Assembly (NCBI GenBank): GCA_963971405.1
Contig: OZ020484.1
Coordinates: forward strand, 42,740,770 to 42,804,769
Origin: Psococerastis gibbosa
Lineage: Eukaryota > Arthropoda > Insecta > Psocodea > Psocidae
Direction: 5' to 3'
Length of the DNA stretch: 64,000 bases
Below, in pieces: positions 22,903 through 33,758 of the stretch. The position numbers were made by a program, and so were the translations under genes. Each line of letters opens with the position of its first letter. The first letter of the stretch is position 1. The notes below the pieces were generated by a model. The model had not been told where the DNA came from. It worked only from the letters and a program-made list of their open reading frames with translations, and made no database searches.

Positions 22903-22984
22903 TTTTTGTTGTTTCTAACGCCTGCTGTCAGCATTTCTGCTTTAAGCAACCCTGTCAGCCTGACGGGGGGAGTGAGTCCGTTCT
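22903..22984 (-). repeat. 3' fragment of the 5S-head SINE
   Basis: In reverse it carries GACTCACTCCCCCCGTCAGG, CAGGGTTGCTTAAAGCAG and AACAACAA, the terminal part of the SINE seen complete at 18377 and 44503. The region 20540-22900 otherwise holds no supported gene. One plus-strand frame at 21602-22045 is discussed among rejected items. Confidence 0.75.
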
Positions 22985-23499
22985 ATGATAAATTCTCGGG
23001 ATTCCAAAAATGCGACTTAACGCCTTCGTCCACCAGACCTCCCAGCCATCTGCTTAGGTATATAAGGCCCCAGGTTGAGCTGCTTATCGCAGAATCCCCT
23101 TGCGGGACCGAAATCCGAGCTGGTTATTGTCAATTCCCCGGTTAGAGGTGGCGAACCAAGACCCGCTTGTCTAGCATCAATATTAAAAACAAAATTTGCC
23201 CTATTTAGCAATCGTAAACCAGCAGTCTGCACTTCATGAGCTAGAACTAGTAATATACTACTTGAACATTGTACAGTATTGAATTTATGCGCTTTCAAGA
23301 GCCTATTTTCTTTCATGTAGCTCTTATATTGTATATTGTAGTTGTAACATGTTTTTTTGGTTTATGACCATTTCATGCTTTGCTCTGGAAACTAGTTAGG
23401 TTTTTACGCTTCTCGCTATATTTTATTTTAACTGTGCACAGCGAAGAATTAGTGTTCTATACGGTAAGTTTTGAAAATACGATGTGATAGTTAAATTGG

Positions 23500-23830
23500 G
23501 GGAAATACAGGAAAATGGTAAATAGTAATGGTCTCCTTGAGTTGCAATCTAGGGATTGGTTTGCAGTTAATGTTGTATTTTTCTCCTCCACTCTTCGTCT
23601 GTTTTCTGCGGTTCTTTTCAGTTCTTCGTAGGTGTCGCACCCTAGGTCCTTCATGACATCCTGTAGGTACTCCTTTCTTTGTCGTCCTCTTGAGTTGGTG
23701 CCTTCAATCATACCCTCAATTATGTTCTTGAGGAGCCTTTCGTGTCTCAGAATATGTCCCACCCATTTGCCTCTTCTTGTTGAAATGGTGGCCATAATAG
23801 ATCTTTTTTCATTTATAAATAGTAATGGTA
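23500..23830 (-). pseudogene. LINE reverse-transcriptase C-terminal fragment
   Basis: The minus frame reads RRGKWVGHILRHERLLKNII, EGTNSRGRQRKEYLQDVMKD, LKRTAENRR and ANQSLDCNSRR. This is the same LINE lineage as the fragment at 5.1 kb, which shares IIEGxIEG, GRxRK and ANQSLDCN. No upstream RT core is present, so it is a 5'-truncated relic. Confidence 0.75.
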
Positions 23831-23961
23831 GATTATTCAAATAATCAAAGTGTATAGCCTAGTCATGAGATGGTCTCACAATCGTGGAATAAATTTTACG
23901 ATTTTAAATGTAAAAGATAAAAACACAATTTTTGCTGTCAATAGCATATCTCTAGACAAGT

Positions 23962-24100
23962 ACCTTGCGATCGGAGACGTGTCGTAACTCGCCACAAGCA
24001 CCTATTAGGTTACTTAGTGAGGTGACTGAATTAAGAGGTCACTCGGAAATCCATTCATTAAATTGTTTCTATGCGATTAACCTTTTTTCACTTTAAAAAA
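23962..24100 (+). repeat. Family G dispersed repeat
   Basis: It contains GCGATCGGAGACGTGTCGTAACTC, here quoted by its core GATCGGAGACGTGTCG, then GTCACTCGGAAATCCATTC and ATTAAATTGTTTCTATGCG. The stretch 24100-25000 is AT-rich with nothing supportable. Confidence 0.7.
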
Positions 24101-25000
24101 ACCTATGAGTTTTTAAGTGCTTATTAGATACGGTACCTACCAATATTCTTCTAACGGTTCTTACCAATATTTATTATATTTTGTAACTGAGCACTCTTAA
24201 TTATTTTGAATATTAAATAAAGCCAAGAAAATCATTTTTAATGAAACGTTTAAAACATTTTGGCGCCAATTACCTCTACACACTATCGCTTTGCCTGATC
24301 TGGTGCCTGCCTTGCCTTGTCTTAAATTTCAACATCCGGTGCCCTTATTAATGACAGCATACTTGCCGAAAGCACCAAGGGGTGTTTAAACTAACTTCAT
24401 TGGTGGGCAAAATTTAAGCGTTTACTTGGGATTTACTAGTACTAAGTTAGTTTACTAAAGTCTAACCTATTAATATGTTTCTTTTTTGTTTTTAATTTTA
24501 ATGTGAAGTCGAAATAATTAGGAAAACAGAATAACAAGATAGATACAATATATTATTAAATTAAAACATCTTGTATTTCTGATTTTGATCAAAATGGTAC
24601 GAATCAGAAAAAAATATTCTTAACTGCTATGGTAATACAATTTTTAAGCAAAATCAGTTAAGTCAACTCCGGTTATAAGCACAATACGATTGAATGTGGT
24701 TCAGGTTATAGAAATACACCGTATACATATAGTAGGACATATTTATCGGCTGTCCTTATAAGCGGAGTTGGCTGTATTAAATAACAATTTGACTAGCTTG
24801 ACATAATTAATTCAAGCTCTACAAGCCACAGGCGCTTCAAGTACCTATATCAAAGTATCAAGTTTCAAGAATAATTCAACAACAAGTACAAAAGGGGTAC
24901 TCAAATACAGCACGTTAACGTGGGAGATTCAGCAGTAAAATTGTTATATTAGACATTAAATTAAATAAATACAGAGTTTATAGTTTCCATTATTTTCTTA

Positions 25001-25006
25001 TTTATT
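25001..25006 (-). promoter_or_regulatory. Candidate poly(A) signal AATAAA for the YGPP gene
   Basis: TTTATT on the plus strand gives AATAAA on minus, about 830 bp beyond the stop codon at 25833. It is the nearest canonical hexamer I found downstream of the gene. The interval 25007-25832 is AT-rich, has no supported gene, and would then be 3' untranslated sequence. This hexamer is common by chance in AT-rich DNA. Confidence 0.3.
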
Positions 25007-25832
25007 TAATTACACTATACTTTAACATTTTACCTATGTTTCTTACAATATGTGAGCACCCCAATTACTCTTCAGCAATTTCAACATCACTACTGCTCGC
25101 AATTATAGGCCAAGAATAGCTGAATCTTAATTGAGCCCAAAAAATTTAAATTACTTATTAATGATGCTTAACTTAAAAGCACAAACTATTGTGGGTAATA
25201 GGATATACTGTACAGCAGTCGGCAGACAAAAACGTACCTACTGCTCTTATTTACATAGCCTACTGCAAAATACGATATATTAACATCATGGTATACAGTA
25301 TCTATTAGGAAAAACTATTTACAAAAGTTAAATAGTCGCAATTAATTATAATTAGAAGGTGAAGATAAAAGATCGAAGACAAAAAAAAATATGGCAGTGA
25401 CTTCGGTTAAATGGAAGAATTCATTCAATTTTGAATTGAATGCACCTAAAACATTGAAAACAGTTAATTAAAAGGGAAAAACTTATCTGAGGGTTTTGAA
25501 ACACAGCTGAGCCTAGGTAATTAAAAGGTTGTCATTTATGGTAATACCATTCTATTACTCTTTCCTTTTACGACATTAAATTATCCTAACAAACATAATA
25601 AAGGTAGGCCAGATCAGAAAAAGGCATACTCGAAAAGTGGTAAATAATACCGATCGATTTTCACACATTTCTCCACAGCACACCGTACAAAAATAAAAAA
25701 TAATAATTAGGCTACCTATTTGAGCACATTCTCATAATATTTTACAACCTTCTAGCCATCTACCTCGCTTCAAATATCGTATTTGTACTGTACAAAAAAC
25801 AAAATAACAATCATTCACCACCTAAGGTTACA

Positions 25833-27319
25833 TCAGTGCGATCTACTCGTATGGTCTGACACATCAATTATCGAGTTAATAGCTTCTGGTATAGAGGTAG
25901 GTTTCGAACTCTCTGGTAAAATTTGATTTTCCCCTTCATGCCTCTCGTGATTATTATTAAAATATAGAGCTAGATTATTTTCTTGCAAAAATTGTGAGAA
26001 ATTTTCATGTGGTAACGTCGTATTCCCACTTGTTGTTGGATTTTCTGTCGTGGTGGGGATCGCTGTTGTTGAGTTTAAGTCTGTGCCACGCGCACCTCTG
26101 TGGGAATTTTCGAAAGCGTCTTTGGAATCGTTAACAGGGTCGGTTGCAGCTGCTGCCGCGGCAACGTTGCTGGATGCCGCGTGCTGCAGATCAGAACCGT
26201 ATTGAGTTGGTAATTGAATGCTGTTTGAATGTTGAAGTTGAGCATCACCCAGATTTAACTGGTTTAGCACTTGAAAACCAATGTCACCACTGCCGTCACC
26301 ACCGGTGGGAGCACCATAGTTCTGTTGCAAGTTGCCTCCTCCTCCTCCTCCTTGTTGAGGGTTCTCAATTGCAGCAAGAATATCTTGTAAAAGACCATTG
26401 GAAAGCACTTCGTGGTGTGGCACACCATCTGCACCGTTCCCCGGGGCTGATTGAATTTGCAGCGTATAGCTACCATGTTGTCCCTGAATGGGGATATCAA
26501 CGTTGTGGTTCGCAGCCGGTGGGATGTAAGCAGGTCCAGGTGCAGGAGCCGATGGAAGAGCTGGCTGAGGAGCGTTATATTCTGGAACTGGATGAGGCTG
26601 GTACACCTGATCACCGGCTGTGGGCAATTGATATGTTTGAGCGCTTGCCGATGGAAGGGGAGGTGGTGGATGATCAATGGGAGCATTGTAAGCAGTCTGT
26701 TGCTGAACTGGAGGGACTCCATAGCTGCTGATTTCTCCTGATGGCACTGGTGGATTAAGATCAAAGGTGTCCGGATGAGGTCCGGTCGGAATAACAGGAG
26801 ACAGAGGAGTTGAGCCAATCGTTGGGGTACCATAATTTATTGAAGGAGCCGATGGTGCTGGAGCGACCAGAAGAGTGCCCGAGTTTCCGCCCTTGTTGCC
26901 GGGATGTGGGTCAGGGACTGCGGGAGGAATATATGTATCGCCATGGAACTTTTGTCCTTTGCCCCAAGCAGATGCATCGCCCCATTTGGCGCCAATCGAA
27001 GATATCAGGCCTTGCGGTACTGGAGGCCGGAACTTAACCGGATGCTTAGGCTGTCCGATGGGTAGCTGAGTAGGAGGAATGTCGTAGTTAGTGCTTGGTG
27101 CAGTTGGGAACAGAGGAGTGCCATATGATTGAGACGGGGCCGAATTGCCGTGTCCTTGGGAGAACGTTCCATGTCCAGATGATGAATGTGAATAGGAGAC
27201 GCCTCCAGTGTGGTGTCCCGATTGGGGTTGCTGATTTGCAAGATCTGATGGACCTGATCCGCAACAACTTCCGCCTGCCGATGGAGCCCCATACTGAGCG
27301 CTTATTGGGGCCACTGGCG
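25833..27319 (-). CDS. YGPP-repeat secreted structural protein, downstream (last coding) exon
   Basis: About 495 codons, ending with TGA at 25835-25833. The exon starts after an acceptor with a long pyrimidine tract (TTTTTCTTTGTCATAG, AG at 27321-27320). The first two bases complete a codon begun by the upstream exon (A|CG = Thr), giving ...TSYG-T-PVAPISAQYGAPS. The first third is Gly/Ser/His-rich with a CC pair. The middle is Pro/Ala-rich (NYGTP, SYGVPP, VPEYNAPQP). Next comes a non-repetitive island (SYTLQIQSAPG ... GLLQDILAAIENPQ) that looks amphipathic, then a Gly6 run, an Ala-rich run (VAAAAAA), a Thr-rich stretch with N-glycosylation sequons (NSTT, NTTL, NFSQ) and a charged tail. The frame stays open upstream to an ATG at 27410 (a 525-residue stand-alone reading). 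However, the extra N-terminal hydrophobic residues are translated pyrimidine tract, so I think they are intron. The alternative is that this is a separate secreted paralogue with its own signal peptide. Confidence 0.82.
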
Positions 27320-28252
27320 CTATGACAAAGAAAAACAAATGTAAGTACCGTACATGGAAAGCAAGGATTTGCATTATGCGAAGGGAGTGTGAAGACACAG
27401 TACCCAACATAAAATGAAAATACTGCCACTAAAGTATTAATACTAGTTCAATCGTGTGCTACATATTTTCACATTATTTGGTATAGAAGTAGGCTACCGG
27501 TATTTATTTAATCCACTGGTAAACAAGATAATTTTATAATGGAAAGTGCTATTCAAAATTTGTTTGTTTACAGTTATAATCCTAGGGTATTTATTTAACC
27601 CCGGTATTATAAACGCCCCGATCAGACTGCTGGAGTGTTTATGTAGTGTGTAGAATTATACAGTTGTTTCTTGAGGTAAATGTAAAATGACATTGAAAGC
27701 AATGACTGTAAAATTATTCCTCTTTATCTGCCTTTGTCACTTGCCTCTCCTTTTGCCTCTCTTTTTTATGGGCATTTTCAATAATGCCCCCATATGGTAT
27801 TTAACACTTTTTATGCGCACCATTTGGCTAAAGATTAACGATTCATTTGTAAACGCAGTGGCCTACTGTTACTGTGAATGGTGTCTGTTTCATTATTTTG
27901 TTGTTAAATTTCAAATTAAGGGGCGAATCTTTTGAAGAATCCTCAAAATGGAATGGCGTCATTTCAGCTTCAGCTTGGGAGGGGGGGGGGGGTGGAACTA
28001 TTTTGTACGGTGCGCCCTTATTTATACGAAGTGAAGAAACCTAATTTCCAATGCAATGGAAGAATCGACCATTTTAAAAACATAGCCACTCTGATGCACA
28101 AAGTTTTTTCCTATTATTTTTTTGTAAACTTATTTTTTACGAGTAGGTTAGGTGTTATTTTCGTATAACTCTTGTTTTCCTAGTTTATTTTCTTTATAAA
28201 CTTGGGTCTCTTCGGGGGGGGGGGGGTCGAATTACCCACAATCTTTACTTAC
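27320..28252 (-). other. Inferred 933-bp phase-1 intron of the YGPP-repeat gene
   Basis: The donor A|GTAAGTAA is at 28252 and the acceptor TTTTTCTTTGTCATAG ends at 27320. The two flanking exons (1870 and 1487 nt) sum to a multiple of three and remain open across the join. The interval is AT-rich, has no long frame on the minus strand, and contains two C-homopolymers (read on minus) near 28226-28214 and 27988-27977. The first of these lies about 27 nt inside the donor. The intron is inferred from sequence signals, not from transcripts. Confidence 0.7.
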
Positions 28253-30122
28253 TTCCATATGAAGTGCTTGGAGGTTCAATTCCGCTTGGTGGCCCATACG
28301 ACCCACTTGGAAGAGGCGGTGGAGGTCCAAATGAAGTTGAAGGAAACGAAGGGGCGCTTAGTGACTGGTGCGGCTTTGACGAAGGACTATAATTGGAAGA
28401 TCCATGACTATTGGGTGGTGGAACCCCATATGAGTCAGAGGGGGTTGGGGGAGGCCCATAGGATGAAGATGGCCTTTGAGGTGGCCGATATGAAGGTGGG
28501 GGGTGAGAAGGAGGTGCTCCGTATGAACTAGCAGGTCTATGCGAGATGGATGGGGAAGACTGGGCATGACCATGATGTGAGGAGAATGAATGATGTCCAT
28601 GAGATGAGCTAGGAGGTGGCGCATATGAACTAGCAGGAGAACTAGATGGGGCCCCATAGGATGACGAGGGAGGACGTGGATTTGGTGGTCCGTAGGAACT
28701 TGATGGCGAAGACGGGGGATGACCATGATGAGAGGAAGAATGATGCCCATGAGAAGAACTAGGAGGAGGTCCATATGAGGATGATGGAGGACGTGACAGA
28801 GGTGGTCCGTAGGAACTTGATGGCGCAGACGGGGGATGACCATGATGTGAGGATGAATGGTGTCCGTGAGAAGAGCTAGGAGGGGGCCCATATGAGGATG
28901 ATGGAGGACGTGACGGAGGTGGTCCGTAGGAACTTGATGGCGCAGACGGGGGATGACCATGATGTGAGGATGAATGATGTCCGTGAGAAGAGCTAGGAGG
29001 GGGTCCATATGAGGATGATGGGGGACTTGATGGTTTTGGAGGACCATAAGATGAACTTGGTGGCTTTGGTGGACCGTAGGATGATGATGGTCTAGATGGT
29101 CGTTGCGGTGGGCCGTACGATGATGATGGTTTTGAAGGGGGTCCATACGACAACGAAGGAGGCAATGGTGGGCCATATGAATCACTTGGTCCTGTTACAG
29201 GCGTCAGCAGACCAGCAGAGTTGAAACTGTGATGAGAACTTGATGATGGTGGAGGTGGTCCGTCGTAACCAGAATCTGAGTGGCCATGGCTTGAAGGATG
29301 TTTGGCAACTAGGCCTGGAATAGGCTTCCAACCATCGTATGTAATATGCGGAGGTGTGGGAGGAGAGCCACCGTGACTGTGAGGCCCACTCGATGAAACA
29401 GGAGGACCATATTGGGAAGAAAGGTCACCAACTGGGGAAAGCAGTGTTCCGGAGGGAGGGCCATACACTGGTTTGGGTGTCTTCGGTCTACCGGGTTTAA
29501 AGTTGGGTGGGCCATACACTGGTTTGGGTGCTTTCTGTGGAGCGCCATAGTGAGGTTTTGGAGGACCATAGTTTGAGGAAGGTGGGGACGGTGGAGGTCC
29601 GTATTGAGGCCTAGGGGGTGTGGGCCTGCGTGGGGGTTTGGGAGGACCATATTGGGGCCTGGGTGGTGCAGGAGGTGCGCCATATTCAGAAGAGGGCGGT
29701 GGGCCATATTGTGAATTAGGAGGTGGTGGAGGTCCATATTCTCCTTGAGGTCCACCAAACGGTTCACCCTTTGGAGGGCCATAGGAATCAGCCGGGATAG
29801 GAACGCCATATGAATTGCTCAACGTTGGCGGACCCTGATTAAATCCTCCTCCACCTGACGGTGGAAGAAGATCTCCTGAATCGTGGCCACTGCCGCTTCC
29901 ATGGTAATTGACAGAACCATCGCCGTTGAAGGAGTGTTCTCGTCTCTGGGCTTCCTGGCCTTCTTGGTCTTTTGTAACCTCTGGAGCAGAATCGGCTGTT
30001 CCTTCCGTTATTATTCCTGACGCAGAATTAGGCAGAAGAAGGAAGGCGACTGCTACTGATAACACCTGAAAACAAAGTAAAAGACGATTACTTACAAAAC
30101 AAATAGCTAAAATAACTGACAT
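28253..30122 (-). CDS. YGPP-repeat secreted structural protein, upstream exon (signal peptide + YGPP region)
   Basis: The open frame begins at the ATG at 30122 and encodes about 623 residues before a splice donor. A hydrophobic signal-peptide-like stretch (LSVAVAFLLLPNSASG) spans about residues 21-36. A polar Gly/His/Glu linker follows to about residue 80, then a long proline-rich domain with 22 YGPP motifs plus YGAP and YGVP variants, and blocks of His/Ser (HGHHSSSHHGHP). There are no cysteines after the signal region and no Rebers-Riddiford chitin-binding motif. The frame reaches a TAA at 28247-28245 that lies inside GGAA|GTAAGT. I read this as a donor with the last exon base at 28253, so the TAA is intronic. 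YGPP and SSSYGxP repeats are known from insect cuticle and elastic-matrix proteins such as pro-resilin, so a secreted cuticle or matrix role is inferred. A strong acceptor ends at 30066, so the true first exon could instead lie further upstream. Coding status is very likely; function is only class-level. Confidence 0.85.
28560..29030 (-). repeat. 117-bp coding tandem repeat inside the YGPP gene, about 4 units
   Basis: The segment starting GGTCCGTAGG recurs at 28687, 28804 and 28921, exactly 117 bp apart, and a diverged unit lies on the 28570 side. Each unit encodes a 39-residue module: SSSYGPP, then PSSSHGHH, SSSHHGHPPS(A/S)P, SSSYGPP and (P/L/N)(S/P)RPP. The units are nearly identical at the DNA level, which suggests recent unequal exchange, and copy number is likely to vary between individuals. 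The period is a multiple of three, so gains and losses keep the frame. Confidence 0.9.
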
Positions 30123-30494
30123 TTGAGCGCAGTCAATGTGTAATTACTAATTTTTGAGTGAAGGAAGTGAGATGAGACATACATGGCATTTTTTAAATTA
30201 ACACGGCCCCTCCCATGACTGAAGGTGAAATCGAAGATGAGACTAAAAGTGAACGACTGGTTTGTATATGCACGATCCTCAGTTATCCTCGTGAATCTTC
30301 TATGCGGGTGATGTAAGAGAAACGCAAGTTCAAGGGGTCAGACTAGTACAATAGGCACCAGTTGTAGCGCAGAAAGCCACTTCCACCTTTCGCAGACTTC
30401 ATTCATTAATAGATATTTTAGGATGTGGCTAATAAATAAGGATTGAGAAAAATAGCTTGTGTTACATCATAAAATGACATTATGTTAACATTGT

Positions 30495-30812
30495 TAACAT
30501 TAATAACGGCAACGATATGAATTTAAAAGAAAATGTTATAACCGTTTTTGAGACATTTTTATTGAGGTTTTGGAAGTTAAGGCCCCCCAAAATTGAGTCA
30601 GCCCAAAAAGAAATAGTCCCGAGGAATGATTTTTGTAAAACCACATGCTAAATTTCATTAAAATCGACTGAGTATTTTGCCCACAACAGACAGACAGACA
30701 TATCGTAAAAAACACTTTTTTTGGGTTCCTGGGTCCTCAAAACATGTAAATCCTCTGAAATCCCAAAAAAAAGCTTTCCTCATAGGCTACTACGTATGAA
30801 TAGGAAAACAAC
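30495..30812 (+). repeat. Family A copy, 5'-truncated
   Basis: It begins near TTAACATTAATAACGGC and ends TATGAATAGGAAAACA. It contains a short CAGA tract (30686-30698) and the block CACTTTTTTTGGGTTCCTGG. It lies directly upstream of the YGPP gene in the gene's 5' direction. Confidence 0.75.
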
Positions 30813-30817
30813 AATAG

Positions 30818-30932
30818 TATATGCATCGTACTCCTTCCTCTGTCGTCCTCTTCAGTTGTTGCCTTCAACCATACCCTCAATGATGTTCTTGAGGAGCCCT
30901 TCGTGTCTCAGAATATGCCCCATCCAGTTTTA
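30818..30932 (-). pseudogene. LINE C-terminal fragment, same lineage as 23.5 kb
   Basis: On minus it reads WMGHILRHEGLLKNIIEGMV, EGNN*RGRQRKE, clearly the motif of the fragment at 23.5 kb. It abuts the end of the family A copy. Nothing supportable lies between 30935 and 31735. Confidence 0.65.
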
Positions 30933-31734
30933 CTACAGCCACCAAATCACGCAGTGACGTACAAGAAACGCAATCGAACGAAAAGTTGGGCATAGTAGCA
31001 GCAGTAGCTGATGAACTCTGCTACTTGACTGATCTCTTCTGCGTCAATGACTCCTCCTTTGGTAAACTTCGTCAATTTAGTAAATACAACTCAATCGCAT
31101 TCATGAATTTCATTTCGCCTTTGTTTGCCAATGAATTCCGTAGTAACCTGTCATCAACGGTGAACTCGTTCTATGTAAATATTTGCCTCAATTACCTTCT
31201 CAAATAATTTTCTGTAATAATTTGAGGTTTATTTTAATCCGCCAATGCAACGGTCAGCGGTTGCTGGTTATCTCTATTTATAAATCAATGCCCAGTTAAT
31301 TGGTTGGTTGGTTTGTTACACCAATAAAAGCCTCTACTATCTTCTTCGTCTTTGTCTACATTGTTAGTGCCCCCATCATGGTGTCAAATGACTCTAGATT
31401 CATACGTAACACAATCTTTGTCCTTTGCACAACTTTTGATTGAGCATAGGTTCAACTAAGTAAGCAAATGTATTTCAAATCCTTTTCCTTCATAATAAAT
31501 AAATAAATATGGGACCCGTTAGACTAGGCCCGTGATGGGCCCCTAAACAGTTTGCAATACAAACAATATTTAAATCCACTTATTTCATTGTTTAATCATC
31601 AATTATGGAACTACTATAGTTTCCAAGTTTCCAAGTTTCCAAGTGTCAATCCTTGGTGTTTGAACTTCTTATGATATGAATGAGGGGACTCCTGGCATGG
31701 GCGTACATAGAAACATGGATAAATCGGATAATAC

Positions 31735-32190
31735 GTAAAATAAATCAATAATGTTTTTATTAATTTTCTATAAAAATTTAACCTTTCCTATTTTATCGCA
31801 CCCTGAACTGAACCAATCTATCAAGAGGTAAATGACCTAGTGGATTTTGTTCAAATGTAGAACAATTACAATACACAATATATGATTTATAAGCAAACTT
31901 GTTGGAGCCATTTTTGAGAAATCGTTTTTTTGGGGAGTAAGTAAAAAAAAAATCCCGATGTGATTTTGGTCAACCTTCTTGCCAAATTTAGTCAAAATCC
32001 ATCAACTATCGATTTTATTGCCCAACAAACAGACAGAATGACCGCCAGAAAGAGAGAAATTTCGTAAAAACCACTTTTTTGGTTCCAGAGTCCTCAAAAC
32101 GTGTATATCCACGGAAATCTCGAAATCTAAAATTTCGACCATCACAATGCTTTTGTCATAAGACGTATACTTATAAATAGGAAAACAAAA
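31735..32190 (+). repeat. Family A copy, diverged and 5'-truncated
   Basis: It shares the TTGGAGCCATTTTTGAGAAAT, TTTCGTAAAAACCACTTTTT (20-base core) and ACGTATACTTATAAATAGG blocks. The CAGA tract is interrupted (32030-32060). Confidence 0.65.
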
Positions 32191-32286
32191 ACACAAAGCT
32201 TAATAACTAAATTGCTCTATAAAAAAGTATCCGGACAATTAGACTCGCCTGATGTCTACAGTCACGAAAATACGTAAGTCCGCAGA

Positions 32287-32537
32287 CAGGGGCGGACTGG
32301 GACTGAAACTCGACATTTTCGGATACCTTGGCCCCTTCCTCAGGTCAAAAAGGCGGACGCGCGGTTACATTTGAAATTCAAGATGCTGTTGTAATGCTTG
32401 TTATTAACACAAATTTTATTTTAGTTTTTTTGAAATATGTTGCGTTTTTATTCTTTGGACGTCCGGCCCCAAACAGCTACTTTTGGTCCAGCCCACCGGG
32501 CAAACGCCCGTCTGCCCACCGGCCTAGTCCGCCACTG
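32287..32537. mobile_element. hAT-type MITE, 251 bp
   Basis: CAGGGGCGGACT and AGTCCGCCACTG are terminal inverses with one mismatch. Flanking 8-mers TCCGCAGA (32279-32286) and TCCACAGA (32538-32545) differ at one base. Confidence 0.85.
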
Positions 32538-32946
32538 TCCACAGAGTACATTTTTTACACCAATTGACACGGTAGCATGAGCTATTCAATCATTTACTCT
32601 GCGGAAATAGAAAGATATCATTTTCCCGAAACTTTCTTAATTACAGCAGCTTCTTTGGAAAGGGTTGTGAAATTCTTTCCAAACAAGTCATGAATATAAA
32701 TTTGATAAGTAAATTAAAATTTTAACAGATCAAACATTCATAATTCAGGGATATAATTTGAGTGCCTTATAAATTGCTGAAGGAAGCTTTTAGAATCTAA
32801 ATGGTCGGAAGAGGGGCATGCTTCGGGGACTGCAATGTCCCAAAGCTTGTAAAGCAATAGAAGGGTTCTGGTGTCGCCCTAAAATACTTTCTCTAAGTAT
32901 ATCCTTTAGTATGTAGGGCCTACAGTCTTTTGACTAAAAACAATTT

Positions 32947-33244
32947 GCCAACGGCCTTACTGTGTTGAATCCATAGGAGCAGAGCATCTTTCAAACAGCA
33001 GCAAGGTTGGTAGTGTGCCCCAATGTCATCCCAATTAAATCGTGTGACTTTACCATGTTCCCCAAGTGGTTCGGAATCCACTATAATCAGGAGGTCCACC
33101 CTGTCAGTCAACTCAGTTTCTCCCCGAGGTGAAGGAGTCTGCCCATAGAGTGTCTCAAGTTAACAAACAGACTCACTCCCCCATCTGGTTGACAGGGTTG
33201 CTTAAAGCAGAAATGCTGAAAGCAGGCGTAGGAAACAACAACAG
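32947..33244 (+). mobile_element. SINE with 5S-rRNA-like head, internally deleted
   Basis: GCCAACGGCCTTACTGTGTT head, the body block CCCAAGTGGTTCGGAATCC and the tail GGAAACAACAACA. The central part is about 60 bp shorter than in other copies. No clear target duplication. Confidence 0.85.
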
Positions 33245-33460
33245 CATTATTTGCGATTTGGAAAATTCATGAATCCCATTTTTTATGTAATGCAGGCTAC
33301 TGCGAGTGGCTCCAGGCGAACTTGGTTTTACCTTCGCCTCCACATTTTCAGCTGGTTTACTTTTAACGTTGTTGGCAATGTCGCAACTAGTGTACTTTTT
33401 ATATATAATTCATCTGCCTATTTTTTTTGGCCTGTGAACTATCAGGAGCGTCTCCAGAAC

Positions 33461-33758
33461 CAGTGGCGGAGCGTGCAGTTAAGGCGTGTAATGCCGCATT
33501 ACACTCAAAAAATCCTTAGAATATATTAAGACCATCGTTGAAATAAATAGGAAGCCGCGAGCAAATAAGATTGTATGAGCATCATGTGATCAGCACAGTC
33601 TAAGAAAATATTATAAATGTCGTCACGATAGAATTCAAATGTTTTCATTTTTTTTTTTTTCATATGTTTACTTCTTAGGAAGATAGAATATTTTTTTTTA
33701 ATTTACCAACATAAACAAGCAAGCATTACACTCGCATTTATCCCACGCTCCGCCCCTG
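33461..33758. mobile_element. hAT-type MITE, 298 bp
   Basis: The ends CAGTGGCGGAGCGTG and CACGCTCCGCCCCTG are inverses with one mismatch. The flanking 8-mers TCCAGAAC (33453-33460) and CCCAGAAC (33759-33766) differ at one base. Inner arms (GTGTAATGC ... GCATTACAC) extend the foldback. Confidence 0.87.

Noticed and set aside
26144-27325. Long plus-strand frames antisense to the downstream YGPP exon
   Set aside because: They are composition shadows of the repetitive minus-strand coding sequence.
27408-27410. ATG at 27410 as the start of an independent 525-residue secreted protein
   Set aside because: The extra N-terminal residues are a translated pyrimidine tract directly before an acceptor, and the phase fits the upstream exon exactly. 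It is kept only as an alternative.
28358-29809. Minus-strand frames rich in His/Met/Leu in another register of the YGPP exon
   Set aside because: They are out-of-frame readings of the tandem repeats.
30264-30268. TATA-like CATATACAA on minus about 140 bp upstream of the 30122 ATG
   Set aside because: The spacing is possible but the motif is weak in AT-rich DNA, and the true first exon is uncertain.
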